Assembly (NCBI GenBank): GCA_003260075.1
Contig: QLIY01000887.1
Span: forward strand, 338 to 64,337
Length of the DNA stretch: 64,000 nt
Reading direction: 5' to 3'
Source of the DNA: Phallusia mammillata
Taxonomy: Eukaryota > Chordata > Ascidiacea > Phlebobranchia > Ascidiidae
Shown: in pieces, positions 36,740 through 58,298 of the stretch
Numbering within the stretch: the first letter of the stretch is position 1
Layout of the letters: every line of letters begins with the position of its first letter
The notes under the pieces: generated by a model
What the model saw: only the letters and a program-made list of their open reading frames with translations
Database searches by the model: none
Told to the model about the DNA's origin: nothing
Made by a program: the position numbers and the translations under genes

Positions 36740-36800
36740 GACCGGCGCATTAACCAATCAGCGACGGATCCGCCCACTCTCTCGTCCAATCGCATAAAGG
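36740..36800. promoter_or_regulatory. CCAAT and GC-box cluster, possible promoter
   Basis: Within about 60 bases lie aaccaatcagcgac, ccgcccac, gtccaatcgc and gggggcgtag, that is two CCAAT motifs and two GC-rich boxes in otherwise AT-rich DNA. This fits a CpG-type promoter. It lies 2.9 kb left of the first GST coding exon, so it could serve that gene through a noncoding exon or an unrecognised transcript. No transcript start can be seen. Confidence 0.3.
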
Positions 36801-37860
36801 GGGCGTAGCGCGGAGTTTTTGCTATGTTCACACAAAGAACCGAAAAGTGGGCGTATAGCCGTGTACTGAGGAAAAAAATATTTGCCTTTGTTATTGCGCT
36901 GACATTTTAACTTGGAAGACTTGTTTTTACGTGGAACTGGTGGAGTCAGTTTTTTGTATTGACAACAGTTGATGTTAAATGGAATCAGGTATTCATGTTG
37001 CTTAGATTGTTTGACGAAAGCGCCGCGTTGTAATAATTGAGCTGTATTAGATTGGTCATTTGGTCTGTTTACTGGTCATTTTAAGTGAATTTTGTGTTAT
37101 CTATCTCCAGGAAGTGTTTAAAATTAGGTACACCATGTTAAAATAGGCCAGGGTTTGGTCTGCCATTCATGTAAGGAACTTGTTACTACAATAAAAGCAG
37201 AACTTTTCAAAACTGTTAAAGAAAACAAAAAAGCCAGTTACGGCTAACGGCGTAAAACCCGCCCGGGAACCCGTTTTGTGGACTGATGTAAACAACACTG
37301 TTGGAAGTGTTTAGAACTTAACACGTGGCAAATAAGTGGAGTAAAATATGTTGAAATCCGCCAAAGCTTGTCGCATTGTAATTGGATTTCTAAAATCACC
37401 GTTCAAAGGCCATGTCCTCAAAGACCCGGGGTCAGTCTGTTATTAGCAGTTCTTAAAAATGCGCACGTTCACTGACCACGTACTTTGAAACGCCAGGAGC
37501 AATTGTTGACCGGTAGTGGTGCGGCGTCACTCATGCGTTACTGCGGACTTTGCTCGATAAGCAGGGCGATGTACACACACTATAAGCTTGTGACGTGACG
37601 TGATGTTGGTGAGATGAAAAGCTAAAGCAAACAGAAAGTACTGGCATGTGTTTGTTTTATTGCTGTTGTTGTAGATTCGTTTTCGCGACAAAACAGTTTC
37701 AAAAGGAAGGTTCTGGGTTTCTTAAGCATAAACGACTGCGCGCAAACCTACGCGTTGGACCAAGTGATCTTGTTTACTCTGACAGTCTAAATTTATCCAG
37801 TTCCCTTGTGGGCTACAAAACCTGTGGATTCGCAGTTGCGTGTTAAAGGTTGCCCTAATG

Positions 37861-38054
37861 CAGTAGTTCTCAAACTGTGCGTCGCGGCGCCCTGATGCGT
37901 CGTGTTAATTTTCCAAGGGCGTCGCAGAATAGTCCCGTTTCAAGGCTTTTTGTTGTTGTACAACTTTAATAAAAAGTTTCCTCATATGCTGGTGCGTCGC
38001 AAGTCCAGAAAACTTTTCCAAAGCGTCGCAACAAAAAAAGTTTGAGAACCACTG
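37861..38054. mobile_element. hAT-like MITE, 194 bp, 8 bp target duplication
   Basis: Inverted repeats cagtagttctcaaact and agtttgagaaccactg, with ccctaatg duplicated exactly at 37853-37860 and 38055-38062. The interior has gcgtcgc subrepeats near both ends. Too short to encode a transposase. Confidence 0.9.
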
Positions 38055-38062
38055 CCCTAATG

Positions 38063-39049
38063 TATCCATTACGCTAATTTCGCTGTGTTAATTCTTGGAG
38101 CGTACCCGTGTCTTTGTTCTAGTTGTATTACTTCCGTTTCGCAACAGCTGGTGAAAAAACGACAAAGCAGACGCGACAGTCTGCTTTGCAGCTTGTTGGA
38201 GTTTAAATTATTAAACCAGCCAGCTTGTAGTACAACGACCAGTTGCTGCGTTTTATATCAACGTAAAAGCCCAAATACTAGGGTTTAGGAGGTTTGTCGT
38301 AATGTTCAACATTGTAGGATAATTTCATTATTGCGTAGGCCTACTGTGCAGCAATAAGTTTGCGTTGCTACTGCATAGGATTGCCAAAAAGTTTAGTAAA
38401 AGGGAAATATGTAATGTTAGTTAGTCTTGGTTCTTCCTTTAATTGGCGGGGTTTGTCTGTGCAATTTGACCGCTTACAAAAATGCATTCTGCATAATTTA
38501 ATAAAATATCTATTTGACCAATTAGCTAAAACTTAAACCCTACAGATAAATGCCCGATGCTTGTTGGTAAACCTACATTTAACGAGTAAGCAATTTGCCT
38601 GACATTGCATTTGTGGCCGTTCATAAACAGGGATGTTATATGACATGTGCAAAAGTTACATCACCTAATGTGTGCACTAGGCTGTGTTTACGATGCGTGT
38701 TATCGGATTCGACAAGGGGTCGATTGTGTTCAATCGTCACCGCAACGTGTGTGCAAACAAAAGCCCAATGGCGGCCACCGCCCGTCTGCTTTACAACTCC
38801 AACTATCGCACACGTCAGCTGGATTGACTACCAGACCACATCACGTAGACAAACTCTGTATAAGTAACGGCGGAACTCAATTCGCGGTATCACAGACAAC
38901 TGCGCTGCCGCGGCGGTCAGCTTTGCGCAAAAGTTAAGCTGCTGCGTTTGTAGGCCAGATTAGTAACTTTTTAGGTTAGGTTTGTTTGTAAGTCTGAAAG
39001 CGGATTAGACAGAAAGAGCATGATTTATTTTGCAATGTTGCATCAGCAG
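38063..39049. other. Region 5' of the GST gene, no exon placed
   Basis: A CpG-richer patch at about 38640-38940 carries overlapping open frames without recognisable domains. It may be part of the GST 5' regulatory region. Confidence 0.35.
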
Positions 39050-39560
39050 CAATTTAGAGAGTTTCGATCAAACTGTGATGTTAGCAAGACTTGCAATGCA
39101 ACTCTAAATCGCAATGCATTTTACAATAGTTTTAAGCATCTGTTGGAAGGATTAGCAGTTTTAGCTATTTTTTTCCAGTTAAAAGCAGATGAGATGGAAA
39201 AAAGCATGCTTCATTTTGCTTGTTGTATCATAAAAAAAAACTTTCGTTTCGATATATGTATGTAACGTTAGCCAGACTTTCTATGCAAATGGCCCCCCCC
39301 CCAGAGAGTTTCGATCAAACTGTGATGTTAGCAAGACTTGCAATGCAACTGTAAATCGCAATGCATTTTACTGTTCTTTTAAGCATCTGGTAGCAAGATT
39401 AGCAGTTTTGGTTAGTTGTTTTCCGTTAAAACCCCCCTGATGAGATGGAAAAAAGCATGCTTCATTTTGCAAGGTTGCATCATAAGCATTTCGGTTTTGC
39501 AAGGTTGCATCATAGGCATGTATGTAATGTTAGCAAGACTTTCATTGCAAATGAAAATCG
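39050..39560. repeat. Split direct duplication around C10
   Basis: Positions from about 39050 (gagagtttcgatcaaactgt) recur after ten C (39293-39302), with several indels in the second copy up to about 39560. Just upstream of GST exon 1. Confidence 0.85.
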
Positions 39561-39656
39561 CAGTGTATTTTTTATAAGTAAACGTTGATGCATTGTAGTT
39601 CCAGAACTTGAATATTATTAGTTTTTTGTTAAATCGTTCACTTGAAATCTGCACTG

Positions 39657-42234
39657 ATGGAATCCACGGACAGCAGCATCGTGTTCTACAACAGACACTG
39701 GTCCCCAATGTCTCAAGCGGTCAAGCTTGTTCTCACTGCTACAAACTTACCGTAAGTTAAGTTCGTGCTTGTGCCATATAAGACAATATGTTTGTGGGTA
39801 CATATTTGCATACTTAGTGCTTAAACGAAATTAATTCCGGCGCTTAACTGTTTCTTAAGCAAGGTTTTGAGATTAACTTTTTTTTTATACAGTAAAATGG
39901 TTATATTAAAAGCAATGTTTTAGTTGCCGTCTGGGAATTGCCCCCCCCCCTAATTCCGGCGCTTAACTGTTTCTTAAGCAAGGTTTTGAGATTAACTTGT
40001 TTTTATACAGTAAAATGGTAATATTAAAAGCAATGTTTTAGTTGCCGTCTGGGAACTAAATATAGGGTATTTTCTTAATCAAAAATTGTTAGAGAGACGC
40101 GTTAGAAAACTCCACATACAAACCTACAGTTTTCATGTAGCCTACTGCGAGTTCACCTATTGCAAAATATTCGTATTTACTTTTCAGGCACAAAACGGTT
40201 GATCTTGCCACAAACGACGCGTCAGCAAATGCGGTGAGTTCCATTTATTTGATTTGTACGACACAGAAACAAAAATCCTTTCATGAACCTTCGAGATTCG
40301 TTCGCTGGTCAAAGTCCACGCCGGTTTGTCTCGTTTTGACCCAGTGACGTTAACCCGATGTGCTTGAGTTGCTCGAGTGCCGGCTCGTCTGTGCAAACCG
40401 GCCTCGGCAAACTTTCTGAAAATTTTCCACCTTGTTGCGTAATGTGAATAGCAATCTGATCCACCTGCACGCTTCAGTGAATTTGGTTGGAAAGCGTTAG
40501 ACGCCTGTGCCTTTTAAATGACTTATAAGTTACGCTTCAGAATATTGTAAAACATTGCTCAAATGCATTTCCTACATGATATTGTACATTGCTACTAGGA
40601 AATACATATTTCTGCACTCTATGTCACCATAACGTTGATGCTTTCCACATTCGTATATTGTTAGTTTGTATTAAACATTATGTGCATTGTTCTTTCAGCT
40701 ACCCACACTTGCGCGAAATGGTACCAGTGCCATTGCTAACTACAAAGATGCTATTGAATTTCTAAACTCAGTTAATGGTCGCACCATTGTCCCCGAAAAA
40801 TCAGAGGACAGGACGAAACAATTCAAATTGCTGGAACACTTCGTATTACATGTAAGTAACAAAGAAATTGTTGTGCATTGATATCCGAATTTTTGATGTG
40901 TCTTGGGATACACCTAAGCTCCCAACGAGGACCACTGTCAACAACATAAGATGTGCACGCTGTGGCCACAGCCACACATCATTTTATACCCACCATATAG
41001 ATTTCCATATGTCTGGCCATACACGAAAGCTCCCTGGGTACCATTGAGGACCACTGTGGGCAACATTAGATGTGCACGCTGTGGCCACATGCCAGTGTTT
41101 GCGTAGCGTGTATTTTCCTATGTGCTAATGGGTTAGCATCAGTGCTATTGCGCAAGCTTATAAGAATACTGAACCAGCTCTTTTAGATCCTTCACGATAC
41201 CAGGCACAATGTCTCTTTACACAAGAAGTGTTGAATGAACAAACTGACGCAATATTTCGTATGTATCGTGACACAACAAATAGATCAAGTCGAAATAATG
41301 TGTCTAGTATAGTGGGAATATGGATCTACGTGAATATAACATTCAATTTGTTAACAACTCCGTAATAAAACTAACTTTAGGACTCCCAAAACACACTTAG
41401 CTAAGTCCCTGCGTTGCTTGGGACGTTAAAAACGCGTTTTTTTGACAGCAATAGATCTGTTGACTCGACCACGTTTTTGCCACAACTGAATTATTGATGC
41501 CTGTTATTTGGCCCAACGCCGTGTAATTTAGCTAATGATCTGTTTCAGATTGTTCCCTTCTTTGAACGAGCTGTTATTCTCACAAGCCCTCGTGAGGGAT
41601 TCGACCTTTTACTTGAATCGATGTCATTCTTGGAAAACCATTTGACCACTAGCAGCGGTCGTTTCTTTGGCGGAGAGCAACCAAATTTTGTCGATTATGG
41701 AATTTACCCTTACCTTGATAAGGTACTGCATTGAAAATATTGAAATACATATTTACCTGTGATAGTCTTTACCAAGATTTTGGCATTTTATCTGTACAAA
41801 ATTAATCTGTACTTTCAAGTCAATCCGATAAGGGCGGATTTAAATCTTAAAAATAAAAATTAATTTAACCGATTGGTAAATTAACAATGCTGAATACATG
41901 GATTTATAGCTTTATAACCAGCTGACCCATTATACCCTGAAAAAGTTACATGTTATAAAACATACATTTTTTATGTTTAATCGAAATGACTGTTCTCTTT
42001 GCCTAAAAGTTATCTATCTTTGCCACTCCAAACTTCGTTTTGCTCACAAGTTCATGTAATCTACAGATTGGCAAGTGGACCCCAGTACTGAAACCCCACC
42101 AATGTATCAAAGTACAAGCTTGGCTCAGGTCCATGCGAGAGTTGCCATTGATTGCTGATGTTTTCACGAACGAGAAATCGAAAGAGCACATGCAATACTA
42201 TGCCGATAATTTGAAAATGGGAGTTGCCGCCTAA
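39657..42234 (+). CDS. GSTO: Omega-like glutathione S-transferase homologue (5 exons)
   Basis: Exons 39657-39751, 40188-40233, 40699-40851, 41549-41722 and 42067-42234 join in phase at AG/GT sites to give 211 residues ending in TAA. The N-terminal half is thioredoxin-like: SIVFYNRHWSPMSQAVKLVL, then LPTL carrying the conserved cis-proline. The C-terminal helical domain has GRFFGGEQPNFVDYGIYPYL and W-RSMRELP, most like omega GSTs. Omega enzymes reduce thiols such as dehydroascorbate using a CPFA cysteine; here that position reads SPMS, and the usual Glu-Ser glutathione-binding pair reads NY. The protein is about 30 residues shorter than typical omegas, mainly around exon 2, so one small exon could be missed. 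Cytosolic location is inferred. The gene converges on factor B-like copy A. Confidence 0.82.
39830..40057. repeat. Split direct duplication in GST intron 1, C10
   Basis: About 39830-39940 recurs at 39951-40057 around ten C (39941-39950). Intronic. Confidence 0.88.
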
Positions 42235-42633
42235 CAAAAAGCTGTACAAACCTGTTTTTTAGTTTAACTGTGTTGTTTACCATTTCGCTTTTTTTGTGCG
42301 TTTTTACAGTAGAATATATGTACGATTGCGTTAGGGTGAAGCTACTAAAACTTACCTGAAACGATTTGTCCGAAAACCTGTTTAATTTTGACAATCGCCA
42401 CTGGTTCGCTAGTAACAAATGTAAAGTCTCGAACCGTTTTTCTGATGTAAACTTTACGAACTTGCAGTGTAACAAATTTTACAAACTTTTTAACATACAC
42501 GTGTATTCCTTGCGCTTTTAAATGTTCAATAGTCGGCTTTGCTTCCGCCAATTTTTTCGAATGTTTATATCGTTCTCTCCCAACACAAATGTTTTACAAT
42601 TGATCTTTAAGATTAAAATGTGCATTAAATGTC

Positions 42634-42639
42634 AATAAA
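42634..42639 (+). promoter_or_regulatory. Candidate polyadenylation signal of the GST gene
   Basis: AATAAA on the plus strand 400 bases after the GST stop codon, in the 810-base interval shared with the convergent factor B-like gene. Placement is plausible but not compelling. Confidence 0.35.
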
Positions 42640-42998
42640 AGGTGTACGCCTGCAAAAGGTTTCCATTCATTGACCACAATCCAAAATCCCTGCACCAAAC
42701 AGAATGAACACAATTTTTTTTTACAGTTATCACAAAGCTGCTTTGGAGGTACTGACTTAAGCGCGAAATAAATTTTATTGTCGCAGTCGTTTAACCCAAA
42801 TGCATACATCTGCCCCCACAAGAGCACGAGTTGCAAGTCAGTGAAATTTTGTCTCCGGGCTGAATTTTTTGTAACTTTTCAACAGTTTAAAAACTTTACG
42901 TAAACATGTTAACTAAACACCCCAAAAACTGTCTGCTAAACACCTTGTTTGTTCTTATTTTGCTTAATAAAACTAACACAGATTCGCAACAGCGTAAG

Positions 42999-43004
42999 TT
43001 TATT
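42999..43004 (-). promoter_or_regulatory. Polyadenylation signal of factor B-like copy A
   Basis: Minus-strand AATAAA 41 bases after the copy A stop. The same element sits at the same distance after the copy B stop (54838-54843) in conserved context gcgtaagtttatta. Confidence 0.65.
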
Positions 43005-43044
43005 ACTTATTATTTGCAGTTTACATAGCATCAGTCAGCTTCAG

Positions 43045-54033
<10,989 letters not shown>

Positions 54034-54337
54034 ACTTATCTATCGAAACAAGTCTTCCTGCCTGAGAAACAAAATATTTTCAAAACTTTATGCTACTCTT
54101 TTAAAAATCAACCTATTACTTGAAAGGTTTGCAGTTTGCTAAGAACAGCTAGTACAGCACATTTTCAAGAATAATTCTTTATTGGTGATTGCAATACATT
54201 CTCAGTCAGCATAAATGTTTTGCAAAGTTTTATACAACAATGCAAGAAACCAACTTTAATTCAGTACTTCAAGCGCAACCGCTGGAGGCGCAGAACTTTT
54301 TTTTTTAATCTGAAACTCATCAGCTAAAATTTGTTAC

Positions 54338-54469
54338 CTTGTCTCGAAAATACGCAACTGCCATCGAATAACTTGCAGCGCGTTACCCACTCGCATATTG
54401 TCGCTCTCTTAACCGCAGCCTGCACACAACACAAGCCGTCATGTGCTCCAGGCGATACTATAACAAAAA
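54338..54469 (-). other. Possible extra exon between copies A and B
   Basis: A 132-base minus-strand segment bounded by TTTTTGCAG and CAAG|GTAAC stays open in one frame and would encode a cysteine-containing peptide with GLCCVQAAVKRATICEW. It lies 5' of copy A's start codon, which has an in-frame upstream stop, so if used it is a 5' UTR exon of copy A or part of a separate small transcript. The acceptor and donor are good, but no homology is recognised. Confidence 0.25.
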
Positions 54470-54837
54470 CTGCAAAAATTAACATATTTGGGACTTTCTA
54501 ACGTGTTTCGTCGATCTTATGTTTTAAGTTTGCCTCAGAAGAAACTGTGTTTGTTTGAATACTTGATTAATTTATTTCCCGGTTGCATAATAAGCCAGCT
54601 GTCGAGCTGCCTGCCTCGTTGCAAGTTCATTGAATCGTTTTAATTAGATTCAATTCTTCATAGAGCTTCAATCTATGGAGTTCTACTGGGACTTTCGAAG
54701 AATTACCGCATTTCGACGAGAAAACACGATAATGTGCAACCCCACTTCATAGGTACACAAAAACAAAACTGCTTAAATACACCTGAATCTATCGAGTTTT
54801 ACAAGGTTGAAGCAAAACACATTTGCAAGAGCGTAAG

Positions 54838-54843
54838 TTTATT
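54838..54843 (-). promoter_or_regulatory. Polyadenylation signal of factor B-like copy B
   Basis: Minus-strand AATAAA 41 bases after the copy B stop, in the same context as copy A. Confidence 0.65.
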
Positions 54844-54884
54844 ACGTGGTATTTACAATTAAACGTAACATCAGTCATATTCAG

Positions 54885-57800
54885 TTACTCCTCGGTAGCC
54901 ATTGTTTCGTTAACCCAGGACATGACGGCTGATACTTTTGTGTGGTAACCGGGAACTTGAAGCATTATTCCGCCTTGTTGAAGCATCTGACCGCATCCCC
55001 AACCCCAGCTCACAATACCAATCTGAACCCAGCAACTCTTTTTGGTTCTGTGGTCGAACACCTGCGTTGACAGTACATTCAGTGGTGGTCGAATCTGTCT
55101 TAACAACCTTAAATGCCACAAAACTAAAATGGTAATGAAAACAATTATCCTGTTGTGTTGCACCGCTGTTTGCCTTGTAGAAAAACGTATGTTTTTATAT
55201 GTCAAGCGCGTACGACTTCACCCAAATTAAGCCGATACATCGCTATTAGAAGCCGTTTTCTATTAATACAACACTAACAGCGTCGCTCCTTTATGTGAAC
55301 AAATACATCTTCAAATTTCGTACCCCAAAATATTAAGGGCCACTGCTTGTAGTTTTAAATGTGAGAACAAGGATTCTAGCCGTATTGTTAGGATTTCAAC
55401 TTATTTAATAATTTTGCCTGCTGCAAAAAAACGAAACTACAAAACATCAAATTTTTGCCACTTGATTTAGAACCAGTGCAAACCAATATACGTATTTGAT
55501 ACATCATGTTTCAACTTACCTCTCTCGACACAGGACCTCCGCTGTCGCCCTGGCACGAATCTACAATGTTGTTTTGTTCGCCGCTAGTGGCGCACGACAT
55601 CGTCTTTGTGAAGGGAATTTTGAAACCTCCCCAGGGAATAATTTTGGCGGAATTATTGCAGCTGAAAATGAAAGGTAAACCAGGTTTTTTAAAGCTGATT
55701 ATTACTGCAACAGATTTTTTCGATTTTCGATTACAAATTAGTTTACACGTTTAAAAAGGTGTCTACAGTCTTATACACCGTGGGGTTGTAACCATGTGTT
55801 TTTGTGGTGACGAATGCTTTTCGTTTCAACAAAATTCGCGTTAAAGCTGCAAGCCGACTTACTGTTTGTCAGTCCTTATCCTAATCAGACCTTGTTTCAA
55901 CACTGGTGATGGAATTGGCGGTGGGCTACCACTATCTCGTGGGTCCACGTGGCCAAATCCAGTAACTACCGCCAGAACTCGTTTGTTATTGTCTGGTTTG
56001 TCTTTTTCCATCAACCAATCTCCTGTTTAAACAGCCACGAACGCAAGATTTATACTACAATTTATAAGCTTTAAAACCACCATGTATAGAGAATATAATT
56101 TATCTTATCATTAGCTCAAATCCAATCTTCCATCACAAGACTTTTTTTTTCTTTTACATGATATCATTTTAAAAGTCAAATTTTGTACATAGAACCGTGC
56201 AAGTAGCCTTCCAACTAAACAGAAAATTAAGCCAGTCCAGTTTGACTTGAAACCCTATAGGTTTTATTACGTGATCCTACGTTTATTGGTAGTTGGTTAG
56301 TAAGTAGACAAATCAAAACCATATCTGCAAACTAGTAGGATGATGGTATAGCGTTTGGTTAAGAACTCAGCCAAGCCAAAAAAGCTATGTTGGTCAAAAA
56401 CATTAAACCATCTGACTCACCTTCAATCTGACACCTCTCCTCGTGTGTTTCGTTCCCGGTTAAAACTCCACTCTTCTTTAAAAGTTCTCCTACACAGTTG
56501 CCGGGAATACACGGTAAACAAACGGGTCGGACTTGTGCGGTGAATCTAATGCTACCCGTCACGCCAGTGGGAGTCCACTCGGCGTTTATAGAATCGAACT
56601 GCAGTTCATCTTTCAACCGTATCTGCAGAGTGTAAGTTATGGGTATTTACTTTATATTTTGTTTTTGTTAATTGGTTTGGGTTAGAACTTTAGCGGATAT
56701 ACATCAGACCAAAATTGATAAAGCATAAGTAGTGCTTATAAAATATTAATCAACTATGCGCTATACTCTACTCTTTTCTCTTTTATCCAAGCCCAATTCC
56801 AAAATAATACCAAGGTACACTTACGTCATTTCTTTTAATCTGAGTTTCCCAATTTTTTTGTGGTCTAACCCCTTTTTATAAGTTCCTCAAGTCTATGGGC
56901 TTACAAGAACTCCCAAAATTTAGCACTTGGTAATCGCTTCAAGTGACAAATGTAGTGTTGTCACGTAAGCATGTTTTTTTCACATGCCCACAATATACTG
57001 ATCCATGTATATGCTTACCAATGCAACGTCGTAGTGGAAATCTCTGTTATATTCTTTGGGGACGTAAATTTTCGATGCAGTGAAGACTTTCACAGCTGGT
57101 GGAAGTTCGTTGGTGTTCCGTGTCGGTCGACTAAACATTCCTACAAGTAGCAAAAGCAGTGGCTTGTAAATTAGCTTCCACCAGTGTTTTCCAACATTTT
57201 TGATGAAGTATCTGTTTAAGTTGTTTAGTTTGACGAACTAAAGAGAAACATTGGTGAACAACATTCAACGACAATAATTACACAATGGACATAAAATTAC
57301 CAGGAGAGAAAATTCAAATGTCTGCACCCCGGTTTTAAAAACGTTACAGTCAAATATTTTATTGACAATACGAGTGGGCTTATGGTACCTCAACGATGAA
57401 ACACAACGTAGGTTACAAACCATTGTAGGTTAAATAAAAAAATAAAAGCTTACCAAATGTGAGAAGAATCCCATTAACACTTTTCTGTTTGGGCTTTGCA
57501 ACGTGGGCAGCCGTTAATACCCACTTGTCGTTTATAAGCGAACCGCCTCCTACCACTTGGGTGTTTCCGTAAGTCTACAGGAAATAGGTATATTAGTTGA
57601 AAATCATGTAAACAACGCAAGAGGCTGCAACTTGTTATTTTTGAGATTGGAAGGCGATCAAACGTGTAGTTGAGAACATATCATAAACATTACAACTCTT
57701 TAAGTTTGGGTTTGAGGGAAATGCGAAAGATATCTTATATTAATGTTGTTTTAGCTGCGAGGCCCAGCAGATGGCAAAATGATGACATTATAAGTTTGTT

Positions 57801-58298
57801 TAACACACAATTGTTGCTGGCAATATCTCTAGCATGTACTTTTAATCACGGTTAACATTAAGACATACCTAAATATTCGGGAAGATTTACACTTTTTGGC
57901 GTTTTTGCAATGCACACATGTGAGACGCATTTTTCATGGTCAGTTTGTTTTACCCCACCTGACCCCAAATGTTGCTGTTTTTTGACAAATTAATGAATAA
58001 CCACAACCTTAACAGTACGGTATTGGCATGTATGGGCTTATTTAAGTTGTCTAAGTGTTTAAGCTGAATATACGCAACTATAGTTGGTCAAGAGCATTAA
58101 GAATCAAAAAACGCTGCCATAAGTGGCAAGCCTTGTTTCCACTCACCAATGCCAAGTTATTCCCATACTTGGTGATTAAAACTTGCCACGTCCAAGATTG
58201 ATCCGCAGCCCTCATCCCATTAAGTACTCTGCCAATATGACGTCGTGCTTGCTGACGTATTGATGACGTATCCCCGGTTTTACCGCAAACGCTGTAAT
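54885..58298 (-). other. CFB: Copy B serine protease exons
   Basis: Exons 58147-58298, 57454-57574, 57020-57140 (one base short), 56421-56622, 55863-56022, 55520-55661 and 54885-55061. Relative to copy A, exon 55863-56022 gains one codon (160 against 157 bases) and exon 55520-55661 gains one codon (an extra Asn after SGEQN). The catalytic His, Asp and Ser motifs and the Asp six residues before the Ser are retained. Confidence 0.92.
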
